Source: Paenibacillus xylanexedens
GTDB lineage: Bacteria; Bacillota; Bacilli; Paenibacillales; Paenibacillaceae
Length of the DNA stretch: 64,000 bases
Reading direction: 5' to 3'
Assembly (NCBI RefSeq): GCF_007680605.1
Contig: NZ_VEIO01000013.1
Coordinates: forward strand, 1-64,000
The notes below the pieces were generated by a model that was not told the origin of the DNA, did no database searches, and saw only the letters and a list, made by a program, of their open reading frames with translations. Positions within the stretch are counted from its first letter, which is position 1. Each line of letters opens with the position of its first letter. Positions 48,444 through 57,566 of the stretch are shown here, piece by piece. The position numbers and the translations under genes were made by a program.

Positions 48444-50081
48444 ATGATACCGCAATATATATATGATTTCGACCTCTCTGCGCTGCCGATGGTGGAGACC
48501 GATGTACTGGTGATTGGTTCAGGCATTGCTGGCCTGTTTACCGCAATTAAGGCTAGCGAACAGCATCGTGTTCTGATGATTACGAAGAAGTCTTTGCTTG
48601 AGAGTAACACCAGATATGCGCAGGGCGGGATTGCGGCTGTTATTGCTGAAGATGATTCTCCTGCGTACCACTTGCAAGATACTCTTGTTGCCGGAGCGGG
48701 TTTGTGCCGATCCGAGGCGGTTGAAGTCTTGGTGAATGAGGGCCCGGACGGTGTCAGAGAACTGATCCGTCTGGGGACATTGTTCGATCTGGAGAACGGC
48801 GAATTGGCGTTGACGCAGGAAGGTGCGCACAGCCACCGCCGTATTTTACATGCCAATGGGGATGCAACTGGATATGAGATCGTAAGAGCGCTCGCCGTTG
48901 AGGTTCACGAGCATTCGGGCATTGACGTTTGGGATGAGCACTTTGTGGTGGATTTGATTACGGATCGAGGAGAATGTATCGGCGCTCTGATTCTGAAAGA
49001 AGACGGCTCAAAGGTATTTGTCAAAGCAAAAGCAACAGTGCTCTGCTCGGGCGGGGCGGGACAGCTGTATCGTTATACAACCAATCCCGATGTAGCTACA
49101 GCTGACGGGGTAGCTATGGCATACCGTGCGGGGGCTATAGTTCGTGATATGGAATTTATCCAGTTCCACCCGACATCCTTATGTTACCCGGGAGCACCCC
49201 GCTTCCTGGTATCTGAAGCGGTACGCGGGGAAGGGGCTTACCTTCGCAACGTGAAGGGTGAGCGTTTTATGGAGAAATATCACCCGCAGCTTGAATTGGC
49301 ACCTCGTGATATTGTAGCTAGAGCGATTGTCAGCGAGATGGAACTGACAAACAGCACCTTTGTGTACCTCGACATTACCCATGAGCAGCCGGAGATGGTG
49401 AAACATCGTTTTCCTACCATTTATGAAACTTGTATGCGTTACGGTCTCGACATGACTACGGATTGGATTCCGGTTGCGCCTGCGGCTCATTATATGATGG
49501 GCGGAGTAAAGACGGACTTGAGTGGTGAGAGCAGTATCCCCCGTTTATTTGCCTGTGGCGAGGTATCCTCTACCGGCGTGCACGGAGCCAATCGACTAGC
49601 GAGCAATTCCTTATCTGAAGCGATTGTATTTGGCCGCAGAATCGTGGAACGTATTCATTCGTTGCCGCCGCTCGAAGGGACGCTGGGGAGAGATGTAAAA
49701 TCTCCGAGCACAGAAAATAAGAACATTAACGATGCGAAAGAGCAGCAGCATTCCAAGCCGGTATCGGAAAGACGTTTACGTCTGCAAAAGATGATGGTTC
49801 GTCAAGTGGGTCTGCGAAGAAATGGAACTAATCTGAGGCAGGCTATAGATAAATTGCAGCAGGAGTTGTCTTTTTTCGATCAGAAACTTACACAAAGGGA
49901 AGAACTGGAGTATGCGAACCTTCTGACTTGTGCGTGGCTTGTAACCAGCGGAGCGCTACACCGTGAGGAGAGCCGAGGAGCACATTACCGTGAGGACTTC
50001 CCTGCACGAGACGATATAATATGGCAGAAGCATAGTCTGCAGCAGCGAGAACAAGCGATTGTGGAGGAATGGATGTCATGA
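48444..50081 (+). CDS. nadB: L-aspartate oxidase
   Basis: Encodes about 545 residues. NadB oxidises aspartate to iminoaspartate with FAD. The dinucleotide-binding VLVIGSGIAGLF, TRYAQGGIAA, SHRRILHANGDATG, and the HPTSL and HYMMGGVKTD segments match the family. I prefer ATG 48444 (AGGTG 6 nt upstream, MIPQYIYDF...); ATG 48411, one base past the nadA stop, would add 11 residues. It overlaps nadC by 4 nt. Confidence 0.94.
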   Translation: MIPQYIYDFDLSALPMVETDVLVIGSGIAGLFTAIKASEQHRVLMITKKSLLESNTRYAQGGIAAVIAEDDSPAYHLQDTLVAGAGLCRSEAVEVLVNEGPDGVRELIRLGTLFDLENGELALTQEGAHSHRRILHANGDATGYEIVRALAVEVHEHSGIDVWDEHFVVDLITDRGECIGALILKEDGSKVFVKAKATVLCSGGAGQLYRYTTNPDVATADGVAMAYRAGAIVRDMEFIQFHPTSLCYPGAPRFLVSEAVRGEGAYLRNVKGERFMEKYHPQLELAPRDIVARAIVSEMELTNSTFVYLDITHEQPEMVKHRFPTIYETCMRYGLDMTTDWIPVAPAAHYMMGGVKTDLSGESSIPRLFACGEVSSTGVHGANRLASNSLSEAIVFGRRIVERIHSLPPLEGTLGRDVKSPSTENKNINDAKEQQHSKPVSERRLRLQKMMVRQVGLRRNGTNLRQAIDKLQQELSFFDQKLTQREELEYANLLTCAWLVTSGALHREESRGAHYREDFPARDDIIWQKHSLQQREQAIVEEWMS

Positions 50082-50944
50082 TACTGAACGGATATAATGA
50101 GGAACTAATTGAGACGATCAAAGGCTGGCTGCGCGAGGATGTAGGTGCAGGTGATGTCACAACGAATGTGACCATTCCAGCAGGCAGTGAATCCAAGGCT
50201 GTGATTCATGCCAAAGATCATGGAGTCATAGCGGGTATGACGATTGCTGAGCTTGTTTTTCAAGTCGTAGATCCAGAGCTCCGTTATACGGCAAAGGTAA
50301 ATGACGGTGATATAGTTATCCCTGGCACCATATTGGCTGAAGTTGAAGGAAGTACACATTCGCTCCTGACTGGGGAACGGCTCGCACTTAATCTGTTACA
50401 GCGTATGTCCGGTGTTGCTACCCGAACACGTTCCTACGTGGATGCTCTTGATGGATTGAAGACCAGACTTGTCGATACACGCAAAACAACACCAGGCCAT
50501 CGCTTGCTGGAAAAGTATGCAGTACGTGTAGGTGGCGGAGCCAATCACCGGTTTGGACTGTATGATGCCGTTATGATCAAAGACAATCATATTAAAGGTG
50601 CAGGCAGCATTACAGAAGCTGTTGAGCGAGCACGGGCAGTTATTCCGCATACGATGACGATTGAAGTTGAAACGGAAAATATGGCCCAGGTACAGGAAGC
50701 CTTGCAAGCAGGCGCAGATATCATTATGCTGGATAACATGCGGCCTGATCGGATGCGAGAAGCAGTCGCTCTGATTCGTGAACAGGCTCCGCATGTGAAG
50801 ATAGAAGCATCCGGCAATGTATCACTTGAAACGATTCGCGGAATAGCGGAAACGGGTGTGGATGTAATTTCGGTTGGCAGGTTAACCTATTCTTTTGAGA
50901 GCCTGGATATCAGCCTGGATCTAAACGAAAAGAAAGAGGGGTGA
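50078..50944 (+). CDS. nadC: Nicotinate-nucleotide pyrophosphorylase (quinolinate phosphoribosyltransferase)
   Basis: Encodes 288 residues. NadC converts quinolinate and PRPP to nicotinate mononucleotide. LREDVGAGDVTT, RKTTPGHRLLEKYAVRVGGG, NHRFGLYDAVMIKDNH and IEVEVE-like (IEVETEN) blocks are intact. ATG 50078 has GTGGAGG 10 nt upstream and overlaps the nadB stop (ATGA); ATG 50069 abuts the SD. Its own stop codon lies in the loop of a hairpin that covers the coaX start. Confidence 0.95.
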   Translation: MILNGYNEELIETIKGWLREDVGAGDVTTNVTIPAGSESKAVIHAKDHGVIAGMTIAELVFQVVDPELRYTAKVNDGDIVIPGTILAEVEGSTHSLLTGERLALNLLQRMSGVATRTRSYVDALDGLKTRLVDTRKTTPGHRLLEKYAVRVGGGANHRFGLYDAVMIKDNHIKGAGSITEAVERARAVIPHTMTIEVETENMAQVQEALQAGADIIMLDNMRPDRMREAVALIREQAPHVKIEASGNVSLETIRGIAETGVDVISVGRLTYSFESLDISLDLNEKKEG

Positions 50945-50952
50945 ACCTCTTT
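50933..50952 (+). promoter_or_regulatory. Hairpin covering the coaX SD and start
   Basis: AAAGAGG-GGTGAA-CCTCTTT: a perfect 7-bp stem whose 5' arm and loop hold the SD (GAGGGGTG) and whose 3' arm includes two bases of the TTG start. The nadC stop TGA is in the loop, so translation of nadC would open it. Confidence 0.6.
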
Positions 50953-51721
50953 GATTTTAGTCGTAGACGTGGGCAATAGTAACATCGTGCTCGGGGTATA
51001 TCACGGCCGTGAACTATTGCATCATTTTCGTCTGAGCACATCTCGTCAGTCCACAGTGGATGAATACGGCGTATTGATTTATAATTTATTTCATATGTCA
51101 GGTATTTCTGCCCGCGACATCGAGGGTGTAATTATTTCATCTGTGGTTCCGCCACTGGTGAGTGTCATTGAAATGATGTGTGTGAAATATGTGGGAAAAA
51201 AACCATTGCTGGTTGGACCCGGTATCAAGACCGGCCTGAATCTACGATATGAGAATCCCCGTGAAGTAGGCGCGGATCGGATCGTGAATGCTGTGGCGGC
51301 CGTGGAAAAATACGGCGGCCCCCTTGTGGTCGTTGATTTTGGTACAGCCACAACATTTGACTGTATTGATGAGAAAGGCCATTACCTGGGAGGCGCAATT
51401 GTACCTGGTATTCACATTGCTACCGAAGCGCTTTACGAGCGAGCGGCGAAGCTACCGCGAATTGAGCTGGAGAAGCCGAAGAAGGTGATTGGGCGCAATA
51501 CCGTACATGCCATGCAGTCCGGCATCATCTATGGTTATGCCGGCCAAGTGGACGGGATCATAGAACGAATCCGCGAAGAGATGAAGGCCGAGCCTATGGT
51601 TATTGCCACAGGAGGTCTTGCTACTCTGATTGCAGAAGAAACCCGTAGCATTGAGAAAGTTGATCCACTGCTTACGCTTGAGGGGCTACGTGTCATCTAC
51701 GAGCGGAACCGGGAAAGGTAG
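50951..51721 (+). CDS. coaX: Type III pantothenate kinase
   Basis: Encodes 256 residues. CoaX phosphorylates pantothenate in CoA synthesis and belongs to the ASKHA superfamily: phosphate loop DVGNSN, GADRIVNAVAA, DFGTATTFD, and the GGAIVPGI motif are present. TTG start after GAGGGGTG, embedded in a hairpin with the nadC end. In B. subtilis coaX follows ftsH directly; here nadABC stands between them. A short terminator follows. Confidence 0.95.
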   Translation: MILVVDVGNSNIVLGVYHGRELLHHFRLSTSRQSTVDEYGVLIYNLFHMSGISARDIEGVIISSVVPPLVSVIEMMCVKYVGKKPLLVGPGIKTGLNLRYENPREVGADRIVNAVAAVEKYGGPLVVVDFGTATTFDCIDEKGHYLGGAIVPGIHIATEALYERAAKLPRIELEKPKKVIGRNTVHAMQSGIIYGYAGQVDGIIERIREEMKAEPMVIATGGLATLIAEETRSIEKVDPLLTLEGLRVIYERNRER

Positions 51722-51758
51722 ACATACAAAGGGCGGCATACAGCAGGCTGGGATTACA

Positions 51759-51782
51759 GCTTAAATGTTGAGCCGTTTTTTT
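51759..51782 (+). terminator. Terminator after coaX
   Basis: GCTTAA-ATG-TTGAGC (one wobble), then CG and T7. Confidence 0.6.
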
Positions 51783-51825
51783 CTGTTAGGATATTAAAAT
51801 GACACGCCAAAGGAGGCTGAATGAC

Positions 51826-52716
51826 TTGGAAAACAACAACAAACATGACCGGTTGATCCGTGGTACAGCAATGAATGGAAAGGTAAGAGCATTTGCCGTT
51901 CAGACCACAGAACTGGTAGAAGAGCTACGCAGAAGACATGATACGTTTCCCACGGCTACAGCAGCTATGGGGCGTACAGTAACGACCGCATCTATTATGG
52001 GGGCAATGTTGAAAGGTGATGAAAAACTCACTATTCAAGTGAACGGTGATGGCCCAATAGGCCAGATCGTAGCTGATGCTAATGCCAAAGGTGAGGTGCG
52101 CGGCTATGTTTCAAATCCGCATGTACATCTGCCAAGCAATCGTTTTGGGAAATTGGATGTAGCTGGGGCGGTGGGTACAGAAGGTTTCATTAATATAACG
52201 AAGGATCTGGGACTGAAAGACCCGTACCGTGGTAGCATTCCGATTATCTCGGGTGAACTGGGCGAAGACTTTACGTATTATTTTGCTCAGTCAGAACAGA
52301 CGCCTTCTGCTGTTGGCGTGGGTGTGCTGGTTGATACGGATAATTCGGTTATCGTTTCAGGCGGATTTATTATTCAGCTTCTCCCAGGTCTCACTGATCC
52401 CGAGATTACAGAAATCGAGAATGCTATTGGTGCCTTGCCTCCGGTGACAACCTTGTTGAACGAAGGACTCGAGCTAGAGGAATTGTTACGTCGTCTCCTG
52501 CCGGATGTGCAAGTCATGGGCGAACTTGATATTCGTTTTAGATGCAGTTGTTCTCGTGAACGTCTGGAACAAACCTTAATCAGTCTTGGTCAGTCCGAGC
52601 TGGAGCAATTAATTGAAGAAGAAGGGCAGGCTGAAGTGGTCTGCCAATTCTGTAATGAAGCGTATGATTTTAACAAAGAGCAGCTAGAGGCCATCCTAGA
52701 ACAAGCTAAGAATTGA
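51826..52716 (+). CDS. hslO: Hsp33, redox-regulated chaperone
   Basis: Encodes 296 residues. Hsp33 protects proteins from oxidative unfolding once its zinc is lost. The C-terminal zinc motif CSC...CQFC and the blocks GPIGQIVADANAKGEVRGYV and SGELGEDFTYYF are typical. TTG 51826 follows AAAGGAGG by ~9 nt; ATG 51799 overlaps it. Placed after coaX as in B. subtilis. Confidence 0.95.
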   Translation: MENNNKHDRLIRGTAMNGKVRAFAVQTTELVEELRRRHDTFPTATAAMGRTVTTASIMGAMLKGDEKLTIQVNGDGPIGQIVADANAKGEVRGYVSNPHVHLPSNRFGKLDVAGAVGTEGFINITKDLGLKDPYRGSIPIISGELGEDFTYYFAQSEQTPSAVGVGVLVDTDNSVIVSGGFIIQLLPGLTDPEITEIENAIGALPPVTTLLNEGLELEELLRRLLPDVQVMGELDIRFRCSCSRERLEQTLISLGQSELEQLIEEEGQAEVVCQFCNEAYDFNKEQLEAILEQAKN

Positions 52717-52739
52717 TCGATGCGGGGACGGGATGAGGT

Positions 52740-53690
52740 ATGACCAGACAGGAAAAAGGATTATGGACGGCGGTCGTTATTTTGACACTTGGCGTGCTCG
52801 TGATGGGTACATTCATGGCGATGCAGGTGCTGCATCAGGGAAAAGAAGATGCAGAAACACCTCATGATGGGAGCAAGGAAGAGGGAAGTACGGTTGCGAC
52901 GATTAATGGTGAAGTGATCACAGATAAAGCTTGGACGGATGCATTAAAACGACGTTATGGTAGTGAGATCCTCCTACAGATGCTGAACCGGAAAGCAGTA
53001 TATGCAGAAGCTCTTCAACGCAATTTGGTGGTTACTCCGAAAGAGATCGCAAGAGAAATGGCTGGAGCGATGGATGGATATGATTCAGAGAAGTCATACT
53101 ATGATGCCATGAAATCACAGCTTGGCCTGTCGAAACAGGATCTCGAATTAGAGGCAGGTTACCGTCTACTGCTCGAAAAGATTGCTACCGCAGGTATACA
53201 GGTGAAGGATGACGATATTCAAAAATACTGGGTAGAGCATCGAGAAGACTATATCACCCCTGAGAAATACGATCTGTCCATGATTGTGGTAAAAGAAAAG
53301 TCTGATTCAGAGGCTATGTTGACGGAGCTTCGGAACGGGAAAGATTTCGAAGAAATGGCTCGCTCCGAATCAGAGGATAGTTACTCCCGAGATGCGGGAG
53401 GTAAACTAGGGTGGATCGATCAGAACGATCCGTTCCAACCTAAATCCATTTTGCAACAGGCTGCAAATATGTCAATCGGTGATATTGCTGGTCCAGTGAA
53501 AGTTGAGGACGGTTATGCAATCATCAGACTGAATGACAAAGTCGAACGCCAGGAGCAGTCAGCAAAGGAAGTACATGAAGAGATTCGTATGGAGCTGGCC
53601 TTAAGTCAGGCTGATCCACTTCCACAGGTGGAACAGATGTTGCGCGATAAATACGAGGCCGTGATTATCTCCGAGATTCCTGCCTCCTGA
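52740..53690 (+). CDS. YacD-like membrane-anchored peptidyl-prolyl isomerase
   Basis: Encodes 316 residues: a single N-terminal transmembrane anchor (about 9-30, no lipobox), a SurA-like helical region (VATINGEVITDKAW), and a parvulin domain (about 180-275; GKDFEEMARSESED, GGKLGWIDQNDPF, GPVKVEDGYAIIRL). Orientation should place the enzyme outside. B. subtilis yacD lies between hslO and cysK in the same way. Paralogous in build to the lipoprotein at 29400. Confidence 0.88.
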   Translation: MTRQEKGLWTAVVILTLGVLVMGTFMAMQVLHQGKEDAETPHDGSKEEGSTVATINGEVITDKAWTDALKRRYGSEILLQMLNRKAVYAEALQRNLVVTPKEIAREMAGAMDGYDSEKSYYDAMKSQLGLSKQDLELEAGYRLLLEKIATAGIQVKDDDIQKYWVEHREDYITPEKYDLSMIVVKEKSDSEAMLTELRNGKDFEEMARSESEDSYSRDAGGKLGWIDQNDPFQPKSILQQAANMSIGDIAGPVKVEDGYAIIRLNDKVERQEQSAKEVHEEIRMELALSQADPLPQVEQMLRDKYEAVIISEIPAS

Positions 53691-53736
53691 AACGAAGATT
53701 GGCAAATTTCCTGTCTTATAGAAGTGGCATCTTGAT

Positions 53737-53784
53737 AAAAATACTTTGTCTACGGTCTCAGGGCCCAAGGCAAAGTATTTTTTT
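53737..53784 (+). terminator. Terminator after the yacD-like gene
   Basis: AAAAATACTTTG pairs with CAAAGTATTTTT (12 bp, perfect), loop of 22 nt, embedded T7. Confidence 0.9.
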
Positions 53785-53795
53785 GAGTACTCATA

Positions 53796-53824
53796 TTGAC
53801 AATGGCGTGTAACGTTGATAAGAT
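53796..53824 (+). promoter_or_regulatory. Sigma-A promoter of cysK
   Basis: TTGACA (perfect)-N17-TAAGAT (five of six). It begins a leader of ~260 nt. Confidence 0.75.
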
Positions 53825-53829
53825 GAAAA

Positions 53830-54089
53830 TAATCAAAAACCTACTCATTTACTCGGATATAAATACATCATCACATGATATGCATGAATTTAGATGTTTT
53901 CAATGTAGTAAAGAAACTTTCGGAAAACTCGGCGCTGCCTGATACCTGTATGCGTGGTTCTTATGCAGAAAGGAACGGATAATCACCGGATTTCCGCAGT
54001 TCTTCATAAACATCCAGAGGCTCATTCGCAAACATCGCATAAATTTACAGGAGTTAAGTATCATTTATACCACTAAGGAGGGCATTCAT
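53830..54089 (+). other. Long untranslated leader of cysK
   Basis: About 260 nt between the promoter and the cysK ATG, without a supportable gene. It contains CGGAAA (near 53922) able to pair with TTTCCG (near 53992) and several smaller pairings. I see no S-box, T-box or other class I know. No strong terminator precedes the SD (AAGGAGG). Confidence 0.45.
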
Positions 54090-55028
54090 ATGGCTAAAGT
54101 AGTTAATAACGTAACTGAACTCATCGGAGGTACTCCGCTTGTTCGTTTGAACAATATCGTACCTGAAGGCAGTGCTGAAGTATTGGTGAAGCTGGAATAC
54201 CAGAACCCGGGATCAAGTGTTAAAGACCGGATCGCAATTAGCATTGTTGAAGAAGCGGAAAAAGAAGGCAAGCTGAAACCGGGCGGTACGATCATTGAAG
54301 CAACAAGCGGTAACACGGGGATCGGCCTCGCGATGGTTGCTGCTGCTAAAGGCTACAAGTCTGTTATTGTAATGCCTGAGACGATGAGTCTGGAGCGTCG
54401 TAACCTGCTTCGTGCTTATGGTGCCGAGCTTGTACTTACACCTGGAGCAGAAGGAATGAATGGCGCAGTCAAAAAAGCCGAAGAGCTATTGAAAGAAAAT
54501 CCGTCCTACTTCATGGCGGAGCAGTTCAAAAACAAAGCGAACGTGAAGATTCACCGCGAAACGACAGGTCCCGAAATCGTTGAAGCGATCCAGTCTGTAG
54601 GCGGTACGCTCGATGCATTTGTTGCGGGAATCGGTACTGGCGGAACAATCACAGGTACGGGTGAAGTGTTGAAAGAAGCATTCCCTGGGATCAAAATTGT
54701 AGCCGTAGAGCCGGCAGCATCACCAATTCTGGCTGGCGGTAAACCGGGTCCTCACAAAATTCAGGGAATTGGCGCAAACTTTATTCCTGAAATTTTGGAT
54801 CAAGAAGTATATGACGAGATCATTCACATCGAGAATGATGATGCATTTGAAACCGCTCGTGCTGTTGCAAAAGAAGAGGGGATTCTATCCGGTATTTCAT
54901 CCGGTGCAGCGATTCGCGCGGGACTACAAGTAGCAAAACAACTGGGCGCAGGTAAACGCGTTGTCGTTATCGTGCCAAGTAACGGCGAACGTTATCTGAG
55001 CACTCCGCTTTACAATTTCGAGGCATAA
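54090..55028 (+). CDS. cysK: Cysteine synthase (O-acetylserine sulfhydrylase A)
   Basis: Encodes 312 residues. Makes L-cysteine from O-acetylserine and sulfide with PLP. PLP Lys45 in GSSVKDR, the TSGNTG substrate loop, GTGGTITG phosphate loop and SSGAA are present. AAGGAGG precedes the ATG. In B. subtilis CysK also binds CymR to regulate sulfur genes; whether this one does cannot be read here. A terminator follows at 55089. Confidence 0.96.
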   Translation: MAKVVNNVTELIGGTPLVRLNNIVPEGSAEVLVKLEYQNPGSSVKDRIAISIVEEAEKEGKLKPGGTIIEATSGNTGIGLAMVAAAKGYKSVIVMPETMSLERRNLLRAYGAELVLTPGAEGMNGAVKKAEELLKENPSYFMAEQFKNKANVKIHRETTGPEIVEAIQSVGGTLDAFVAGIGTGGTITGTGEVLKEAFPGIKIVAVEPAASPILAGGKPGPHKIQGIGANFIPEILDQEVYDEIIHIENDDAFETARAVAKEEGILSGISSGAAIRAGLQVAKQLGAGKRVVVIVPSNGERYLSTPLYNFEA

Positions 55029-55088
55029 TTCAGGCACAGGACTTATCTTTTACCGGATAAGCTTGATGTTTCTGAACGGTTTATATGT

Positions 55089-55123
55089 ATCCTTCCTGCC
55101 CTGACGGGTGGGGAGGATTTTTT
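55089..55123 (+). terminator. Terminator after cysK
   Basis: ATCCTTCC..CCC pairs with GGG..GGGGAGGAT with small bulges, then T6. Confidence 0.82.
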
Positions 55124-55234
55124 GTGTAATGCTTTTAAAAGCAACGGCGCTTTAGTATACTATCAAACAATAAGAACTACATAAGTTGAACACTCGTTTG
55201 CACAGCTTATCTGCCATTGGGGTGACTGTGTAAA

Positions 55235-55256
55235 TTATATAGTCAACTTATATAGT
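55235..55256 (+). repeat. Short direct repeat before pabB
   Basis: TTATATAGT occurs at 55235-55243 and 55248-55256, a 13-bp period, 27 bp before the pabB ATG. A palindromic GCTTTTAAAAGC lies at 55131-55142. Either could belong to the folate operon promoter, which I could not assign. Confidence 0.5.
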
Positions 55257-55282
55257 GACACAGGAAAGGGCGGCGGGCCGCA

Positions 55283-56896
55283 ATGACACACCTGATGACA
55301 ACATACGCCGACTGGGAAGCATGGGCTGGACAAGGCTGGACCATGCTTCCTTATATAACGAAGTCCGATGAGGGACCGTATCATGGCGGTTTACCGCTAA
55401 CGTGGGAGGCAGCGTGGCAACAAGCATCTCCTAACGCAATTGTGCTGGAGAATGGCAAAGGCGGAAGGTATACTTTCCTCGGATTAAATCCGGTATCCAT
55501 CGTTTCCGGCAAAGGGCAGGAAGCTACAATTCATGATGTGTTTCAAGGAACAATTCGAACAGATCGGGGTAAACCGCTGGATGTGTTAAAACGGTGGACG
55601 TCACCTTACCGAGCACCCAAGGTTGATGGAGCACCAGATTTTGCAGGCGGTTGCGCCGGGTACCTCAGCTATGATGTAGCCAGATCACTGGAGAAGTTGC
55701 CATCGATTGCTGAAGATAATCCTGCACTTCCAGATTACTGGTGGATGCGTTTTGAGGAAATATGGGCATATGACCATGAGCAGCAGGCTCTTTTCTGTAT
55801 GGTGCATCTGGAGGTAAGTGCTGAACAGCAGGAGCAGACCGATCTGCAGAGTCTCTACGCTGCGGCTGGGAAACGTGCTGTAGCCATGCAGCAACGCTGG
55901 CTTCATATTATGGGTTTTGCTCAGGCAGAGGAGCAACAGCAAGCGTTGGAGCTCCGTCACAGACAGGTTCATCTTGCCCTCCGAAGAGAAGAATCCGAAC
56001 GCGAAACAGAGGGGTGGAGGACATCCTTTCCACAAAAAGATTTTGAACAAGCTGTGCGTAAAGTACAGGAGTATATCAGGCAAGGCGACGTATTTCAGGT
56101 TAATCTGTCCCTGCGACATGAAAAGCAACTCCAATCCAGTAGCGAGCATATCTATGAATGGTTACGTATTGTGAACCCGTCACCCTATATGGGGATGCTT
56201 CGCAGTCCCGAATTCCAACTGGTCAGTGGATCGCCAGAATTGCTCGTCAAAGTCGAGAACGGCAAAGTCAGTGCGCGGCCCATCGCCGGAACACGAAGAA
56301 GAGGACGAGATGAAGCAGAGGATCGGGCGATGGCAGATGAGCTGCTTGGTAGTGAGAAGGAGCGGGCCGAGCATATTATGCTGGTTGACCTGGAGCGCAA
56401 TGATATCGGGCGGATTGCTGCGTATGGATCGGTTCATGTCCCTGAATTAATGACAATCGAGAGATATTCGCATGTTATGCACCTGGTTTCACAGGTGGAA
56501 GGCAGGCTGGCCGAAGGATTGACTGTGTTTGATGTCATTGCTGCAACGTTTCCTGGTGGAACGATAACGGGTGCTCCGAAAGTACGCACGATGGAAATTA
56601 TCGAAGAGCTAGAGCCGGTAAGACGTGGGCCATATACGGGGTCCATTGGATGGATGGACTACAGTGGAAATATGGAGCTGAATATCGTCATACGCACTCT
56701 TGCAATCAAGGATGGAACGGGGTATGTACAGGCTGGTGCAGGTATTGTCATTGATTCCGATCCATATCGCGAGTACAAGGAGTGTTCCAACAAGGCTAGA
56801 GCAATGATGCGAGCAGTGAACTATAGTGAACGAGCCGAGGCTGACACATCGCAGGCATCAGCAGGAATAATCCCGACGCGAGCAGAAACCACATGA
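55283..56896 (+). CDS. pabB: Chorismate-binding synthase component I (PabB, aminodeoxychorismate synthase)
   Basis: Encodes 537 residues of the TrpE/PabB family: N-terminal domain, then the chorismate-utilising core with SGSPELLVKV, RPIAGTRRRG (about 332), DLERNDIGR, TFPGGTITGAPK and GAGIVIDSDP. Context (pabA, pabC, sul, folB, folK) assigns it to 4-amino-4-deoxychorismate synthesis for folate. The key motif is PIAGT, not PIKGT as in E. coli PabB with its catalytic Lys. TrpE has the Ala form. The central 60 residues around 200-260 are Gln/Glu-rich and variable. Start ATG 55283; a second ATG is 4 codons later. Confidence 0.88.
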   Translation: MTHLMTTYADWEAWAGQGWTMLPYITKSDEGPYHGGLPLTWEAAWQQASPNAIVLENGKGGRYTFLGLNPVSIVSGKGQEATIHDVFQGTIRTDRGKPLDVLKRWTSPYRAPKVDGAPDFAGGCAGYLSYDVARSLEKLPSIAEDNPALPDYWWMRFEEIWAYDHEQQALFCMVHLEVSAEQQEQTDLQSLYAAAGKRAVAMQQRWLHIMGFAQAEEQQQALELRHRQVHLALRREESERETEGWRTSFPQKDFEQAVRKVQEYIRQGDVFQVNLSLRHEKQLQSSSEHIYEWLRIVNPSPYMGMLRSPEFQLVSGSPELLVKVENGKVSARPIAGTRRRGRDEAEDRAMADELLGSEKERAEHIMLVDLERNDIGRIAAYGSVHVPELMTIERYSHVMHLVSQVEGRLAEGLTVFDVIAATFPGGTITGAPKVRTMEIIEELEPVRRGPYTGSIGWMDYSGNMELNIVIRTLAIKDGTGYVQAGAGIVIDSDPYREYKECSNKARAMMRAVNYSERAEADTSQASAGIIPTRAETT

Positions 56897-56986
56897 AGAG
56901 ACAGAATGAAGCAATCAAACTAAATTAGTTAAAATAAACAAGGCATCCGCCGTAATCTGCGGTGGAATATGAGGAGGAGCAGACCT

Positions 56987-57565
56987 ATGATTCTGGTTAT
57001 CGACAATTACGATTCCTTTACCTACAACCTGGTTCAATATCTGGGTGAATTGGGGGAGACGGTGGAAGTTCGCCGCAATGACGAGATTGATCTGGCAGGT
57101 ATCGAAGCACTGGCACCGGATCATATACTGATTTCTCCAGGTCCATGCACTCCGAATGAAGCGGGGATCAGCTTGGCAGTTATCGATCATTTCAAAGGAA
57201 GCATTCCCATCTTTGGCGTTTGTCTTGGACATCAGGCAATCGGGCAGGCGTTTGGAGGCAATGTCATTCGGGCGGATCGGATGATGCATGGCAAAACATC
57301 GGAGATGCATCACCAGGGTACATCGGTATTTACAGGGCTGCCTTCTCCGTTTACGGCAACTCGGTATCATTCATTGATCGTGGAACGTAGCAGCCTGCCG
57401 GATTGTCTGGAGATTACAGCGGAAACAGCTGAGGGAGAGATTATGGGTCTGCGTCACAAAACGTATGCGATTGAAGGGGTACAGTTCCACCCGGAATCCA
57501 TTATTACAGATCATGGACACCAGATGCTTCGCAATTTCCTAGCACAGCAAAAAGCGAACGTATAA
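56987..57565 (+). CDS. pabA: Aminodeoxychorismate/anthranilate synthase glutamine amidotransferase
   Basis: Encodes 192 residues, a class I glutamine amidotransferase: MILVIDNYDSFTYN, the nucleophile Cys in GVCLGHQAIG, and the His-Glu pair in VQFHPESI. It supplies ammonia to PabB. In B. subtilis the same subunit serves both folate and tryptophan synthesis; that may hold here. ATG 56987 follows GAGGAGGAG; the frame from 56969 includes the SD. pabC starts one base after the stop. Confidence 0.95.
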   Translation: MILVIDNYDSFTYNLVQYLGELGETVEVRRNDEIDLAGIEALAPDHILISPGPCTPNEAGISLAVIDHFKGSIPIFGVCLGHQAIGQAFGGNVIRADRMMHGKTSEMHHQGTSVFTGLPSPFTATRYHSLIVERSSLPDCLEITAETAEGEIMGLRHKTYAIEGVQFHPESIITDHGHQMLRNFLAQQKANV

Positions 57566-57566
57566 T

